DNA from: CAVSRC01 sp963732845
GTDB lineage: Bacteria > Pseudomonadota > Alphaproteobacteria > Rhizobiales > Kaistiaceae
NCBI GenBank assembly: GCA_963732845.1
Contig: CAVTBE010000004.1
Location: 1-64,000, forward strand
DNA: 64,000 bases
Direction of reading: 5' to 3'
Made by a program: the position numbers and the translations under genes. This document shows, piece after piece, positions 51,554 to 60,769 of this stretch. Below the pieces are notes generated by a model. That model saw only the letters and a list, made by a program, of their open reading frames with translations, was not told where the DNA came from and did no database searches. Position 1 is the stretch's first letter. Each line of letters opens with the position of its first letter.

Positions 51554-52279
51554 ATGCAAATCAAGAACTCAACTGCCTTTGTCACCGGCGCCAATCGTGG
51601 AATTGGCAGGGTGCTCGTCGAGGCTCTGCTCGATGCGGGGGCCGGCAAGGTCTATGCGGCCGCCCGGCGGCTCGATAGCCTCGACGCGGTCACCTCAATC
51701 GACAGCAAGCGGATCATACCACTTCAGGCGGATGTGACGGATCGCACGCGGATCGCGGCGCTTCCCATGGAAGCGCCGGACGTGAACCTTCTCATCAACA
51801 ATGCCGGCGTCCTCGACTTCGGCGGCGTCCTCGACGCGCCGCTCGACATCGTGGTTCGCGAGTTCGAGACGAACTTCTACGGCAAGCTCGTCCTGGCGCG
51901 TACATTCGCGCCGGTGATCGAGAAGAACGGCGGTGGTGCGATTGTCAATATGCTGACGCTGGTCGCGCTGGCAAGCATGCCGGGCCTCGGTGTCTACAAC
52001 GCGTCCAAGGCCGCCGCCTGGTCCATGACCCAGTCGCTTCGCGCCAACCTTGCTGGTAAGGGAATCGCCGTTCACGGCGTCTTTCCGGGTGCGGTCGACA
52101 CCGACATGATTGCCGCTGTCGAGATGCCGAAGACGAGCGCGGCCGATGTTGCGCGAGCGATCGTCGCGGGAATTGACGCCGGTGAGGAAGACATCTTTCC
52201 CGATCCGATGTCGAGCCAGATGTACGCCGCCTGGAAGACGGACCACAAAGCGGTGGAGAAGCAGTTCGCCGCGATGTGA
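51554..52279 (+). CDS. SDR-family oxidoreductase
   Basis: 241 residues from ATG 51554, after GAGGGTCGG. Cofactor motif TGANRGIG (10-17), NNAG, and YNASK active-site Tyr/Lys. At the position of the usual catalytic Ser, 13 residues before Tyr, the sequence has Thr (IVNMLTLVALA), a known but less common substitution. The substrate is unknown. A LysR gene precedes it in the same direction; a terminator follows. Confidence 0.87.
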   Translation: MQIKNSTAFVTGANRGIGRVLVEALLDAGAGKVYAAARRLDSLDAVTSIDSKRIIPLQADVTDRTRIAALPMEAPDVNLLINNAGVLDFGGVLDAPLDIVVREFETNFYGKLVLARTFAPVIEKNGGGAIVNMLTLVALASMPGLGVYNASKAAAWSMTQSLRANLAGKGIAVHGVFPGAVDTDMIAAVEMPKTSAADVARAIVAGIDAGEEDIFPDPMSSQMYAAWKTDHKAVEKQFAAM

Positions 52280-52302
52280 GGTGGTGACAGCGATTGTGGA
52301 AG

Positions 52303-52328
52303 GCGGCCGGAGAAGTCGGCCGCTTTCC
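52303..52328 (+). terminator. Terminator of the SDR gene
   Basis: GCGGCCG (52303-52309) pairs with CGGCCGC (52317-52323), followed by TTTCCT; it lies between convergent genes. Confidence 0.65.
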
Positions 52329-53908
52329 TAATCGGCCATCACCGCCATCGCCGGCTCTTCCTTCTGGCGGACGCCACCGGGCGCCGGGCCCAGCTTCTTG
52401 TAGCGCAGCAGAAGCAGCAGCGGCAGCGCAGCGAGCGTGATCAGGAACATCGCCTTGAAGTCGTCGAGATAGGCGATCATCAGCGACTGCTGGGTGATCA
52501 GGCCGTCGATCTGGGCCGCGGTCTGGGCGCCAGCCGGCGTCGCCAGCCGCATCGCATTGATGCCGAGCGCCGGCAGGTTCTGGTTGAACAGGTTGATCTG
52601 CGCGGCAAGGTCGGCGTGGTTGACCTGCAGGTTGGTGGCCAGCAGCGCCGCCATGATCGAGATGCCGATCGACGAGCCGATATTGCGGATGAGGTTGAAC
52701 AGGCCGGAGGCCTCGGTCCTCAGCTGCGGCTCGAGCGTCTGGAAGGCGACGGTCGTGAGCGGAACGAAGACGAAGCCGAGGCCGAAGCCCTGGGTAACGC
52801 CGGAGGTGACCAGCGGCCAGTAGTCCATGCCGATGTCGAACGCCGTCATCTGGTAGAGCGAGAAGGCCGTCATCGACAGGCCGAAGCCGACCAGCAGACG
52901 CGGGTCGATCTTGCCGACCAGGCGGCCGACCACCATCATCGCCGCCATCGTGCCCAGCCCGCGCGGCGCCAGCACCAGACCGACGGTGACGATCGGATAG
53001 CCCATCAGGGTCTGCAGCATCGGCGGCAGCAGCGCCATGGTGGCGAGCAGCACGACGCCGACGATGAAGATGAGGACGAGCGCCGCCGTGTAGTTGCGGT
53101 CGGTGAACAGGCGCCGGTCGAGGAACGGCTCCCTGTGGGTGACCGTGTGGACCATGAACATCCAGGCCGCAGCGATGGTGATGCCGGTCTCGACCAGCAC
53201 CTCGGGCGAGTTGAACCAGTCGACCTCGGAGCCACGATCAAGCATGAGCTGCAGGGCGCCGATGGAAATCGCGAGCAGGCCGAAACCGAGAAAATCGAAC
53301 TTGCGGATGCGGCGCACGGTATCCGGCATGAACAGCAGAATGCCGGTGAGCGCCGCCATGCCGACCGGCACGTTGATGTAGAACACCCAGCGCCAGTTGA
53401 AGTTGTCGGTCAGGTAGGCGCCGATGACGGGGCCGAGGATCGGCGCGATCATGATGCCCATGCCCCACACGGCCATGGCCTGGCCGTGGCGCTCGCGCGG
53501 ATTGATGTCGAGGATGACCGACTGCGACAGCGGCGCCAGCGCCGCGCCGAAGGCGCCCTGCATGACGCGGAACAGCACCATCTCCTCAAGGCCAAGCGCG
53601 GTACCGCACAGCGCCGAGGATGCGACGAAGCCGGCGACGCAGATGGCGAAGAGCCGCTTGCGGCCGATATTGTCCGACAGCCAGCCGGTGATCGGCGTGG
53701 CGATCGCCTGGGCGACGATGTAGGAGGTCAGCACCCAGGTAATGGTCTGCTGATCGGCGCCGAGGCTCGCCTGCATGTGGGGCAGGGCGACGTTGGCGAT
53801 CGTCATGTCGAGGATCACCATGATCATGGCGATCATCACCGATGCGGTGATGAGGCCGCGATGCTTCACCTCTTTGAAAGGCTGGCCGTGTGCGTCGGTG
53901 CCGCTCAT
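52328..53908 (-). CDS. emrB: EmrB-type MFS multidrug efflux transporter (DHA2)
   Basis: 526 residues with 14 membrane helices, as in the DHA2 family. Motif D1/A region LDMTIANVALPHMQASLGADQQTITWVLTSYIVAQAIATPITGWLSDNIGRKRLF, motif C GPVIGAYLTDNFNWRWVFYINVPVG. It pairs with the membrane-fusion protein 23 bp upstream to form a tripartite drug-efflux pump with a TolC-like protein located elsewhere. Confidence 0.93.
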   Translation of the reverse strand: MSGTDAHGQPFKEVKHRGLITASVMIAMIMVILDMTIANVALPHMQASLGADQQTITWVLTSYIVAQAIATPITGWLSDNIGRKRLFAICVAGFVASSALCGTALGLEEMVLFRVMQGAFGAALAPLSQSVILDINPRERHGQAMAVWGMGIMIAPILGPVIGAYLTDNFNWRWVFYINVPVGMAALTGILLFMPDTVRRIRKFDFLGFGLLAISIGALQLMLDRGSEVDWFNSPEVLVETGITIAAAWMFMVHTVTHREPFLDRRLFTDRNYTAALVLIFIVGVVLLATMALLPPMLQTLMGYPIVTVGLVLAPRGLGTMAAMMVVGRLVGKIDPRLLVGFGLSMTAFSLYQMTAFDIGMDYWPLVTSGVTQGFGLGFVFVPLTTVAFQTLEPQLRTEASGLFNLIRNIGSSIGISIMAALLATNLQVNHADLAAQINLFNQNLPALGINAMRLATPAGAQTAAQIDGLITQQSLMIAYLDDFKAMFLITLAALPLLLLLRYKKLGPAPGGVRQKEEPAMAVMAD

Positions 53909-53931
53909 GAATGCCGCTCAGATACCGGATG

Positions 53932-55056
53932 TCACTTCGATGCGGTGTGGGTCGGCGTGCTCTCGGTATCGACCGACACATAGGCGCTAAGGCCGATGCG
54001 CAGCGGCACGCCGGGATCGGGCACGTCGAAGCGGATGCGCACGGGCACGCGCTGGACCACCTTGACCCAGTTGCCGGTGGCGTTCTGCGCCGGCAGCAAC
54101 GAGAATTCCGAGCCGGTGCCGGCGCCGACGCTGGCGACCTCGCCCTCGAAGGTATGGCCGGGATAGGCGTCGATCGACACCGTCGCCTTCTGGCCGGGTT
54201 GCATGTCGGCGAGTTCGGTCTCCTTGAAGTTCGCCTCGATCCAGGTCGTGCCGGTCTCGACCAGGCTGAGAAGTGCGGTCGGATTGGAGACCGGATTGGT
54301 GACGTACTGGCCGACCTGGAGACGGTCGGCCTGAGAGACGATTCCATCCGCAGGCGCCAGGACGGTTGTGTTCTTAAGGTCGAGGGCGGCCTGGTCGCGC
54401 TTGGCCAACGCGGCCAAGACGAGGGGATGCTTGTCGGTTTCGATGTCCGGGTTGCCGCCGAGCGCGGACAATGCTGCCGCGACGTTCTGCTCGGCCTGCA
54501 GGAGCGCCTGCTCGGCCGCGTGGGCGTCGTTCTGTGCCTGGTCGAAATCCGCCTGTGTCGAGACGCCCTTGGCCAGCAGGTCGTTCTGCCGCTGCAAACT
54601 CTTGGCCCGGAAATCTTTGTTGTCCTGCGCTGCCTTCAGGGCAGCCAACGCCTGATGGTAGCTTGCGCGATCTTCGCCGATCTGCAGACGCGCGGAGGCG
54701 AGCGCCGCGTCGGCCTGGGCGAGCGCGATCTTGTACGGCTCCGGGTCGATGCGAAACAGAACGTCGCCTTTCTTGACCGGCTGGTTGGTCGAAACGTCGA
54801 CTTCGCTGATGGCGCCGGAGACCTGCGCGGTGATTGTCACGCGGTCCTGCTGGACGTAGGCATTGTCGGTCGTGACATAGCGCCCGCCGGACAGCCAGAA
54901 ATAGCCGCCGACGAGGATGAGGACCACCGGCACCGCCGCCATGATGAGATAGCGGCGAAGGTTGCGGCGCGGCTTCGGCTGCGCCGCCGCCTGTGTCGCA
55001 GCGGCCGGTGACGCCCCGTGCTGCGGAGCGTTTGGAGTTCCCCCATCGGCACTCAT
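53932..55056 (-). CDS. emrA: EmrA-type membrane-fusion protein
   Basis: 374 residues. Cytoplasmic Ala/Pro-rich N-terminus, one membrane helix (about 35-55), lipoyl-like halves (VTTDNAYVQQDRVTITAQVSGAISEVDVSTNQPVKKGDVLFRIDP and NTTVLAPADGIVSQADRLQVGQYV) flanking an alpha-helical hairpin, then the beta-barrel. HlyD/EmrA family; it bridges EmrB to the outer-membrane channel. The start ATG overlaps the MarR stop (ATGA). Confidence 0.93.
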   Translation of the reverse strand: MSADGGTPNAPQHGASPAAATQAAAQPKPRRNLRRYLIMAAVPVVLILVGGYFWLSGGRYVTTDNAYVQQDRVTITAQVSGAISEVDVSTNQPVKKGDVLFRIDPEPYKIALAQADAALASARLQIGEDRASYHQALAALKAAQDNKDFRAKSLQRQNDLLAKGVSTQADFDQAQNDAHAAEQALLQAEQNVAAALSALGGNPDIETDKHPLVLAALAKRDQAALDLKNTTVLAPADGIVSQADRLQVGQYVTNPVSNPTALLSLVETGTTWIEANFKETELADMQPGQKATVSIDAYPGHTFEGEVASVGAGTGSEFSLLPAQNATGNWVKVVQRVPVRIRFDVPDPGVPLRIGLSAYVSVDTESTPTHTASK

Positions 55057-55583
55057 GTCGTGACGCCTTCTTTGTGAGATCGATCGGTATCTGCTGTCGG
55101 TTCGGAATGGTGGCTTGCAGGCTGGACCGTATTATTGACGAGGTTGGCGCGAATCCGTGTCAGGACATCGACGACCTGTTCCACTTCTTCGTCGCTGATG
55201 CCGGTGAGGACATTGTCGTAGCAGGACGTAGCGACGGTTCTGAATTTGTCGACCAGAGGGTAGGCGGCCTGGGTCAGGTGAAGGCGCTTGACCCGCCGGT
55301 CGACCGGGTCGGGGCGCCGCTCGATGAGACCGGCCGCCTCCATGCGGTCGATCTGGCGAGACAGCGTGATCGGCTCCATATCCATCATTTCGGCCAGCGT
55401 CGCCTGATGCGGCGGCTCTTCGCCGAGCATCTCGGCACGCGAGACCGAGGCGAGCACGCGCCACTGGGCGCTGGTCATGCCGATCGCGTGCGCCTGATGG
55501 TCGATACGGCGGCGCAAGAGACGACTGACATCGTGGACCAAGAGCCCGATGCCCTTGGCGGGAGGCATATGAGTGTTTTGCAT
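55053..55583 (-). CDS. MarR-family repressor of the emrAB operon
   Basis: 176 residues from ATG 55583 (an ATG five codons on is possible). Winged helix: GMTSAQWRVLASVSRAEMLGEEPPHQATLAEMMDMEPITLSRQIDRMEAAGLIERRPDPVDRRVKRLHLT. First gene of the operon marR-emrA-emrB, with 4-bp overlap to emrA. A palindrome overlapping the likely -10 element lies immediately upstream, as expected for autorepression released by drugs. Confidence 0.92.
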   Translation of the reverse strand: MQNTHMPPAKGIGLLVHDVSRLLRRRIDHQAHAIGMTSAQWRVLASVSRAEMLGEEPPHQATLAEMMDMEPITLSRQIDRMEAAGLIERRPDPVDRRVKRLHLTQAAYPLVDKFRTVATSCYDNVLTGISDEEVEQVVDVLTRIRANLVNNTVQPASHHSEPTADTDRSHKEGVTT

Positions 55584-55620
55584 GCTTGCGATATAATAAG
55601 CTCACTTATTATAATCAAGC
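55584..55620. promoter_or_regulatory. MarR-type operator overlapping the promoter
   Basis: Perfect 9-bp inverted repeat TATAATAAG / CTTATTATA (55592-55600 and 55605-55613) with a 4-base spacer. It is extended by GCTTG ... CAAGC (55584-55588 and 55616-55620). TATAAT within the arms can serve as -10 element. It is only one base from the marR start. Confidence 0.75.
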
Positions 55621-55723
55621 TTGCAAATATGTCACAGCAGCCATGCAATTGGCGAAGGGTAAAGACGCCACGAGCGTCATTGTGCGGGACTGGCGCAGCT
55701 GAACCGCGGTTCGTGGGGCCTTA

Positions 55724-55760
55724 TCCTTCGAGGCCCGCCTGTGGTGGGCACCTCAGGTTC
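55724..55760. repeat. Dispersed palindromic repeat, copy 1
   Basis: ATCCTTCGAGGCCCGCC-TGTGG-TGGGCACCTCAGG pattern; the two other copies are at 60012-60053 and 60733-60769. Core palindrome GAGGCCCGCC ... GGGC.CCTC. The rest of 55621-55893 holds no gene. Confidence 0.6.
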
Positions 55761-55893
55761 AGGCCCCAGGCGCGCGCGGCGCTGTCGCCGGATGTCGCGA
55801 TCGGGGTAGCGGAGCGGCGGTAAAGACGCTATCGATCCGGCCAATTCCCAAGGGCTCGCCGACAGGCGCGGGCCACACCATCTAGACGATGCC

Positions 55894-58800
55894 ATGAACG
55901 ACACAGCCACGCCGGCCACCGCCAAGACTGTCTATCCGCCCGCCGATCCGAGCCCGCGCTTTCCGCAGATCGAGGAAGCGATCGGCGCGGCGTGGACCGC
56001 CGAGAAGACCTTCCAGCGGTCGATCGAGCAGCGGCGCGAGCAGGGGGCGCCGGAATACGTCTTCTATGACGGGCCGCCCTTCGCCAACGGCTTGCCGCAC
56101 TACGGACACATCGTCACCGGCTTCGTGAAGGACGTGGTGCCGCGCTATCAGACCATGCGCGGCAAGATGGTGGAGCGGCGCTTCGGCTGGGACTGCCACG
56201 GCCTGCCGGCGGAGCTGCATTCGGAGAAGGAGCTGCGGCTCAACGGCCGCGCCGAAATCACCGCCTATGGCATGGCGCGCTTCAACGAGCACTGCCGCAC
56301 CTCGGTGATGCAGTTCCGCAGCGACTGGGAATACTACGTCAACCGCTCGGCGCGCTGGGTCGACTTCGACAACGACTACCGCACCATGGACCTCTCCTAC
56401 ATGGAGAGCACCATCTGGGCCTTCAAACAGCTCTGGGACAAGGGGCTGGTCTATGAGGGCTATCGCGTCGTGCCCTATTCGTGGGCGGCGCAGACGCCGT
56501 TGTCGCAATCGGAGACGCGGCTCGACGATTCCTACCGCGCCCGCCAGGACCCGGCGCTGACCATCGGCTTCCTGCTCGACGGAGATACCAACACCCGCCT
56601 GCTCGCCTGGACGACGACGCCATGGACGCTGCCCTCCAACATGGGGTTGGCGGTGGCGCCGGATGCCGACTATGCGGTGATGGAGAAGGACGGCGCGCGG
56701 GTCATCCTGGCGGAAAGCTCGGTGGAGCATTACGCGCCGGAGCTGGAAGGCTACCGCCGCGTCGGCGGCCTGAAGGGGATCGAACTGGTCGGGCGCACCT
56801 ATCAGCCGCTCTTCCCCTTCTTCGCGGCCGAGAAGGAAAACGGCGCCTTCCGCGTGATTGCCGGCGATTTCATCGAGATGGGCGAGGGCACCGGCGTCGT
56901 CCATATCGCACCGGCCTTCGGCGAGGACGACTTGAATGTCGGCCAGAAGGAAGGTCTGCCGGTGGTCGATCCGGTGGATCTGGCGGGCAACTTCACCGGA
57001 GAAACGCCGCCTTATGCCGGGCAGAACGTATTCGAGGCCAACAAGCCGATCATCCGCGACCTCAAGGAGGCGGGCGTCGTCTTCCGCCACGAGACCTACG
57101 ACCACAACTATCCGCATTGCTGGCGCACCGACCAGCCGCTGATCTACAAGGCGATGCCCTCCTGGTACGTCGCGGTGACCAAGTTCCGCGACCGCATGGT
57201 GGAGCTCAACAAGGACATCACCTGGGTGCCGAACCATGTCGGCGACGGCATCTTCGGCAACTGGCTGGCCAACGCGCGCGACTGGAACATCGGCCGCAAC
57301 CGCTTCTGGGGGGCGCCGATCCCGGTGTGGAAGTCGGACGATCCGAACTATCCGCGCACCGACGTCTATGGCTCGCTGGACGAACTGGAGCGCGATTTCG
57401 GGGTCAGGCCGAAGGAGCTGCACCGTCCCTGGGTCGACGAGCTGACACGCCCCAACCCGGACGACCCGACCGGCAAGTCGACCATGCGGCGGGTGACGGA
57501 CGTGCTCGACTGCTGGTTCGAATCCGGTTCGATGCCCTTCTGCCAGGTGCACTACCCGTTCGAGAACAAGGAATGGTTCGACAGCCACTTCCCCGGCGAT
57601 TTCATCGTCGAATATGTCGGGCAGACGCGCGGCTGGTTCTACACGCTGATGGTAATGTCGACGGCGCTGTTCGATCGCGCCCCGTTCCGCTCGGCCATCT
57701 GCCACGGCATCGTTCTCGACGAGAACAAGCAGAAGCTCTCCAAGCGGCACAAGAACTATCCCGACCCGGTCGAGATGTTCAACACATACGGCGCCGATGC
57801 GCTGCGCTGGTACATGATGTCGTCGCCGCTGATGTCGGGCGGCGATCTCGCCATGCCCAAGGACGGCAAGGCGATCGGCGAGGCGGTGCGCTCGGTGATG
57901 CTGCCGATCTGGAACGCCTATTCGTTCTTCACCCTCTACGCCAACATCGACGGCATCAAAGGCAAGCTGATCACTACGGCCGAGGCGGAGCTCGACCGCT
58001 ACATCCTCGGCAAGACGGCGGAACTGGTCCGCGCAGTGGAAGGCGCGGTGGACAGGCTCGACCTCGCCGGCGGCTGCAATGCGCTGCCGCCCTTCATCGA
58101 GGCGCTCAACAACTGGTACATCCGCCGGTCGCGCGAGCGCTTCTGGAAGAGCGGGCACGACGCCGACAAGACGGCAGCCTACGATACGCTCTACACGGTG
58201 CTGGTGACGCTGATGCGCACCATGGCGCCGTTCCTGCCCTATCTCACCGACCACATCCACCGGGCTCTGGTGGACGGCAAAAGCGTGCATCTGGAGAACT
58301 GGCCGGAGCGTGAAGCCTTCTCGGTCGATGCCGATCTGGTGCAGCGCATGGACCTGGCGCGGGCGGTGTGCTCGTCCGCCGCTTCGGTGCGCACGGCGAA
58401 GAACCTGCGCAACCGCCTGCCGCTTTCGACGCTTACCATCGCCCACCCCAACCACGCGATCCTGTCGCCGCTGACCGGCGTCATCGCCGAGGAGGCGAAC
58501 GTCAAGCGGGTTGCCTTCGCCGACGATCCGTCGGCGTTCGGTTCGGAAGTTCTGGTGGTCAATCCGCGCATCGTCGGCAAACGGCTCGGCCCGGCGATGA
58601 AGGACATCCTGGCTGCCGCCAAGGCCGGCGCGTGGACGCGCCTTGACGATGGCGCGGCGGAGGTGGCCGGCCAGCGCATTGAGGCGGACGAATATGAGGT
58701 GCGCTTCCAGCCGAAGCAGGGCATCGCCGCGGCCCCCTTCGACGGCAATGCCGGCGTCGTTGTGCTCGACACCGAGGTGACGCCCGAGCTGGAGCGCGAG

Positions 58801-59052
58801 GGCCTGGCGCGCGACTTCATCCGTCTCGTCCAGGTGGCGCGCAAGGATGCCGGCTTCAACGTCGCCGACCGCATCGCCATCGCGGTGAAGGCGGGACCGG
58901 CGGGGACGGACGCCATCGCGGCGCATCGCGACACGGTGCAAGCCGAGACGCTGGCCGTCTCGCTCGGCTTCGCCGATGCGCCGGCCGGCACTGTGTCGGA
59001 CGGCAAGCTCGGCGACGAGCCGATCACGATCGGCGTGCGGGTGGCGTCGTAG
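55894..59052 (+). CDS. ileS: Isoleucyl-tRNA synthetase, eukaryotic-like (type II)
   Basis: 1052 residues, longer than the usual bacterial IleRS (about 930-970). HIGH motif as GLPHYGHI (about residues 66-73), connective editing domain (GDTNTRLLAWTTTPWTLPSNMGLAV, HIAPAFGEDD), KMSKS motif as QKLSKRHKNYPDP (about 612-624). The KLSKRxKNYPDP form and the C-terminal layout are typical of the eukaryotic-like clade, often associated with mupirocin resistance. No second ileS is in the window, so whether it is the only copy is open. A longer antisense frame across this gene is a shadow. Confidence 0.95.
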   Translation: MNDTATPATAKTVYPPADPSPRFPQIEEAIGAAWTAEKTFQRSIEQRREQGAPEYVFYDGPPFANGLPHYGHIVTGFVKDVVPRYQTMRGKMVERRFGWDCHGLPAELHSEKELRLNGRAEITAYGMARFNEHCRTSVMQFRSDWEYYVNRSARWVDFDNDYRTMDLSYMESTIWAFKQLWDKGLVYEGYRVVPYSWAAQTPLSQSETRLDDSYRARQDPALTIGFLLDGDTNTRLLAWTTTPWTLPSNMGLAVAPDADYAVMEKDGARVILAESSVEHYAPELEGYRRVGGLKGIELVGRTYQPLFPFFAAEKENGAFRVIAGDFIEMGEGTGVVHIAPAFGEDDLNVGQKEGLPVVDPVDLAGNFTGETPPYAGQNVFEANKPIIRDLKEAGVVFRHETYDHNYPHCWRTDQPLIYKAMPSWYVAVTKFRDRMVELNKDITWVPNHVGDGIFGNWLANARDWNIGRNRFWGAPIPVWKSDDPNYPRTDVYGSLDELERDFGVRPKELHRPWVDELTRPNPDDPTGKSTMRRVTDVLDCWFESGSMPFCQVHYPFENKEWFDSHFPGDFIVEYVGQTRGWFYTLMVMSTALFDRAPFRSAICHGIVLDENKQKLSKRHKNYPDPVEMFNTYGADALRWYMMSSPLMSGGDLAMPKDGKAIGEAVRSVMLPIWNAYSFFTLYANIDGIKGKLITTAEAELDRYILGKTAELVRAVEGAVDRLDLAGGCNALPPFIEALNNWYIRRSRERFWKSGHDADKTAAYDTLYTVLVTLMRTMAPFLPYLTDHIHRALVDGKSVHLENWPEREAFSVDADLVQRMDLARAVCSSAASVRTAKNLRNRLPLSTLTIAHPNHAILSPLTGVIAEEANVKRVAFADDPSAFGSEVLVVNPRIVGKRLGPAMKDILAAAKAGAWTRLDDGAAEVAGQRIEADEYEVRFQPKQGIAAAPFDGNAGVVVLDTEVTPELEREGLARDFIRLVQVARKDAGFNVADRIAIAVKAGPAGTDAIAAHRDTVQAETLAVSLGFADAPAGTVSDGKLGDEPITIGVRVAS

Positions 59053-59254
59053 CGTTGCCGTTCGTTCCCGCGACAGCGTGTCCCGGGCGCAGTGCGGCAC
59101 GAAGTGCCGCTCTGCAGAACCGGGATCCATGCGTGGGCCCCGGATCTGCGCGGCAGCGTTTGTTTGCGTCCCGGTCGCTTTGCTCCGCGCCTCTTGTCAC
59201 GCTGCAGCGCGTCCGGGGAACGATGCCCGGCATGGCCGGTAACCTTGGTGGCGG

Positions 59255-59872
59255 CTATCTCTTGCGCTCGACCAGGGACCAGCTTGCCGGGATGAGGAGC
59301 GCGGCGAGGACGACCTTCAGCGCATCGCCAAGGACGAAGGGCGCGACGCCGGCAGCAAAGGCTTGCGTCGCGCCGATGCCGGCCGCGCCGTTCGGTAACT
59401 GGGCGAACCAGGCGAGCCAGGCGAAGCCCATGGCGAACTGCACGGCCACGGCGACAAGCATCGCCGCGCCGAGCTTGAGCGGCGAACGGTCCCAGCCGCG
59501 GTCGCTGACGAAGCCAACGATGGCGGCGACCAGAACCCAACTAATGATGAAGCCGGCGGTCGGCCCGAGCAGGTAGAGCGGCCCGGCGACGGCGGGCGGC
59601 GTATTGGTGAAGACCGGCAGGCCGAGCATGCCCTCGGCGATGTAGGCGAGGACCGTCGCCACGGCCAGGCGTGAGCCATAGGCGGCGCCGATGAGCAGCA
59701 CGGCGAGCGTCTGCAGGGTCATGGGCACCGGCCAGAAGGGCACCTTGACCTTCGCCGAGATGGCGAGGATCGCGGTGCCAACCAGCACCAGGACGACGGC
59801 CTGTGCGGCGCGGTTGACGCTGCGCGGCCAGACGGCGGTGGCAAGCGCACGGGACGAGCTGATCAACGGCAT
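59255..59872 (-). CDS. bioY: Biotin transporter BioY
   Basis: 205 residues from ATG 59872. Six membrane helices with the BioY signatures VPFWPVPMTLQTLAVLLIGAAYGSRLAVATVLAYIAEGMLGLPVF, GPTAGFIISWVLVAAIVGFVSDRGW and PFVLGDALKVVLAALL. It is the substrate-binding S-component of an energy-coupling-factor importer; bioM/bioN are not adjacent, and BioY can work alone or with shared ECF modules. The 200 bp between it and ileS hold no gene. Confidence 0.93.
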   Translation of the reverse strand: MPLISSSRALATAVWPRSVNRAAQAVVLVLVGTAILAISAKVKVPFWPVPMTLQTLAVLLIGAAYGSRLAVATVLAYIAEGMLGLPVFTNTPPAVAGPLYLLGPTAGFIISWVLVAAIVGFVSDRGWDRSPLKLGAAMLVAVAVQFAMGFAWLAWFAQLPNGAAGIGATQAFAAGVAPFVLGDALKVVLAALLIPASWSLVERKR

Positions 59873-60415
59873 GGCATGACCCCGGGAAGGCAGGAAAACG
59901 ACCCCGAAGCTATAAGGGCAATCTCGCGGGGCAACAAGCGCCGGACGGGACGACACGCAGCCATGATGGCTGCACTTCCAGGGTGCAACGCCGGACCTGA
60001 TCCGGGGAGCCTCGGCCTGCGAGGCCCGCCTTCGGCGGGCTCCTCAGAATGAGGATTCAACTCAAGCCGTCATGGTAGGGTGTAGGCGTGAGCCGCGCCT
60101 CGAACCACGAGGGCTGCCTTCGGCACGGGGCCCTGCGCGGCGCTCACCCAAACGGTGTCGCGGCGGGCGGCGCCGAGCCCGGTGGGAATATGCCGCAGGG
60201 TTGCCATATGGGCGTTTTCGAGTCATATCTTCACAGTTCGGGCACTGTATCCCGGAGACTGGACAAACGCGCGTGGGCAAATGCTCCGCGGAACTTGGGA
60301 ATTACCCTGGCCGTCTTGATAAGACGCTTTGCTTCCGTTCCCCGATCAACATGCTGCCGACGACCGCGGGCGTAGACATGCGCCTAGAGTGACCACCAGG
60401 GAAGAGGACTACCCC
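59873..60415. other. Intergenic region with a REP-like repeat and the csp leader
   Basis: No protein gene seen in 543 bp. It contains the dispersed palindrome at 60012-60053 and, nearer the cold-shock gene, a long region (about 60200-60415) that probably includes its promoter and a structured 5' leader; no exact promoter could be assigned. Confidence 0.45.
60012..60053. repeat. Dispersed palindromic repeat, copy 2
   Basis: CTGCGAGGCCCGCCTTCGG and CGGGCTCCTCAGAATGAGG together form a hairpin (GAGGCCCGCC TTCG GCGGGCTCCTC). Best-preserved of the three copies. Confidence 0.65.
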
Positions 60416-60628
60416 ATGCGCCAGACTGGCACCGTAAAATTCTTCAATTCCTCCAAGGGCTTCGGCTTCATCAAGCCGGACGGAGGCAGCAAGGATGTGT
60501 TCGTTCACGTGAGCGCCCTCGAGCAGGCCGGCATCAGCCATCTCGCCGACGGCCAGCAGGTCTCCTTCGAGGTCGAGCCGGACAAGATGGGCAAGGGCCC
60601 GAAGGCGGTCCGCCTCCAGCTCGTCTAG
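60416..60628 (+). CDS. Cold-shock domain protein (CspA family)
   Basis: 70 residues from ATG 60416, after GGGAAGAGGA. One cold-shock domain: GTVKFFNSSKGFGFIKPDGG (RNP1 KGFGFI), DVFVHVSALEQAG (RNP2 VFVHV). It binds single-stranded RNA/DNA as an RNA chaperone. A single gene with its own terminator. Confidence 0.95.
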   Translation: MRQTGTVKFFNSSKGFGFIKPDGGSKDVFVHVSALEQAGISHLADGQQVSFEVEPDKMGKGPKAVRLQLV

Positions 60629-60673
60629 AGCCTTTTCGCTGCCGGCCACAGGCTGGCGGCAAGCAGTGATGAG

Positions 60674-60706
60674 AACGCCGTCGGCTCCGCCGGCGGCGTT
60701 TCGCGT
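60674..60706 (+). terminator. Terminator of the cold-shock gene
   Basis: AACGCCGTCGGC pairs with GCCGGCGGCGTT (one G-U pair) around loop TCC, followed by TTCGCGTTT. Confidence 0.7.
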
Positions 60707-60732
60707 TTGGGGGTTTGGTCGGTCAGCTCGCC

Positions 60733-60769
60733 CCATCCTGCGAGGCCCACCTTCGGTGGGCTCCTCAAG
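60733..60769. repeat. Dispersed palindromic repeat, copy 3
   Basis: ATCCTGCGAGGCCCACC TTCG GGTGGGCTCCTCAAG; the compensating changes C-A to T-G in the stem compared with copy 2 keep the hairpin paired. Confidence 0.65.

Noticed and set aside
55882..59130. A very long leftward open frame (over 1000 codons) covering ileS
   Set aside because: It is the antisense shadow of a GC-rich gene; it has Arg/His-rich, low-information sequence and no family resemblance, while the forward frame is a clear isoleucyl-tRNA synthetase.
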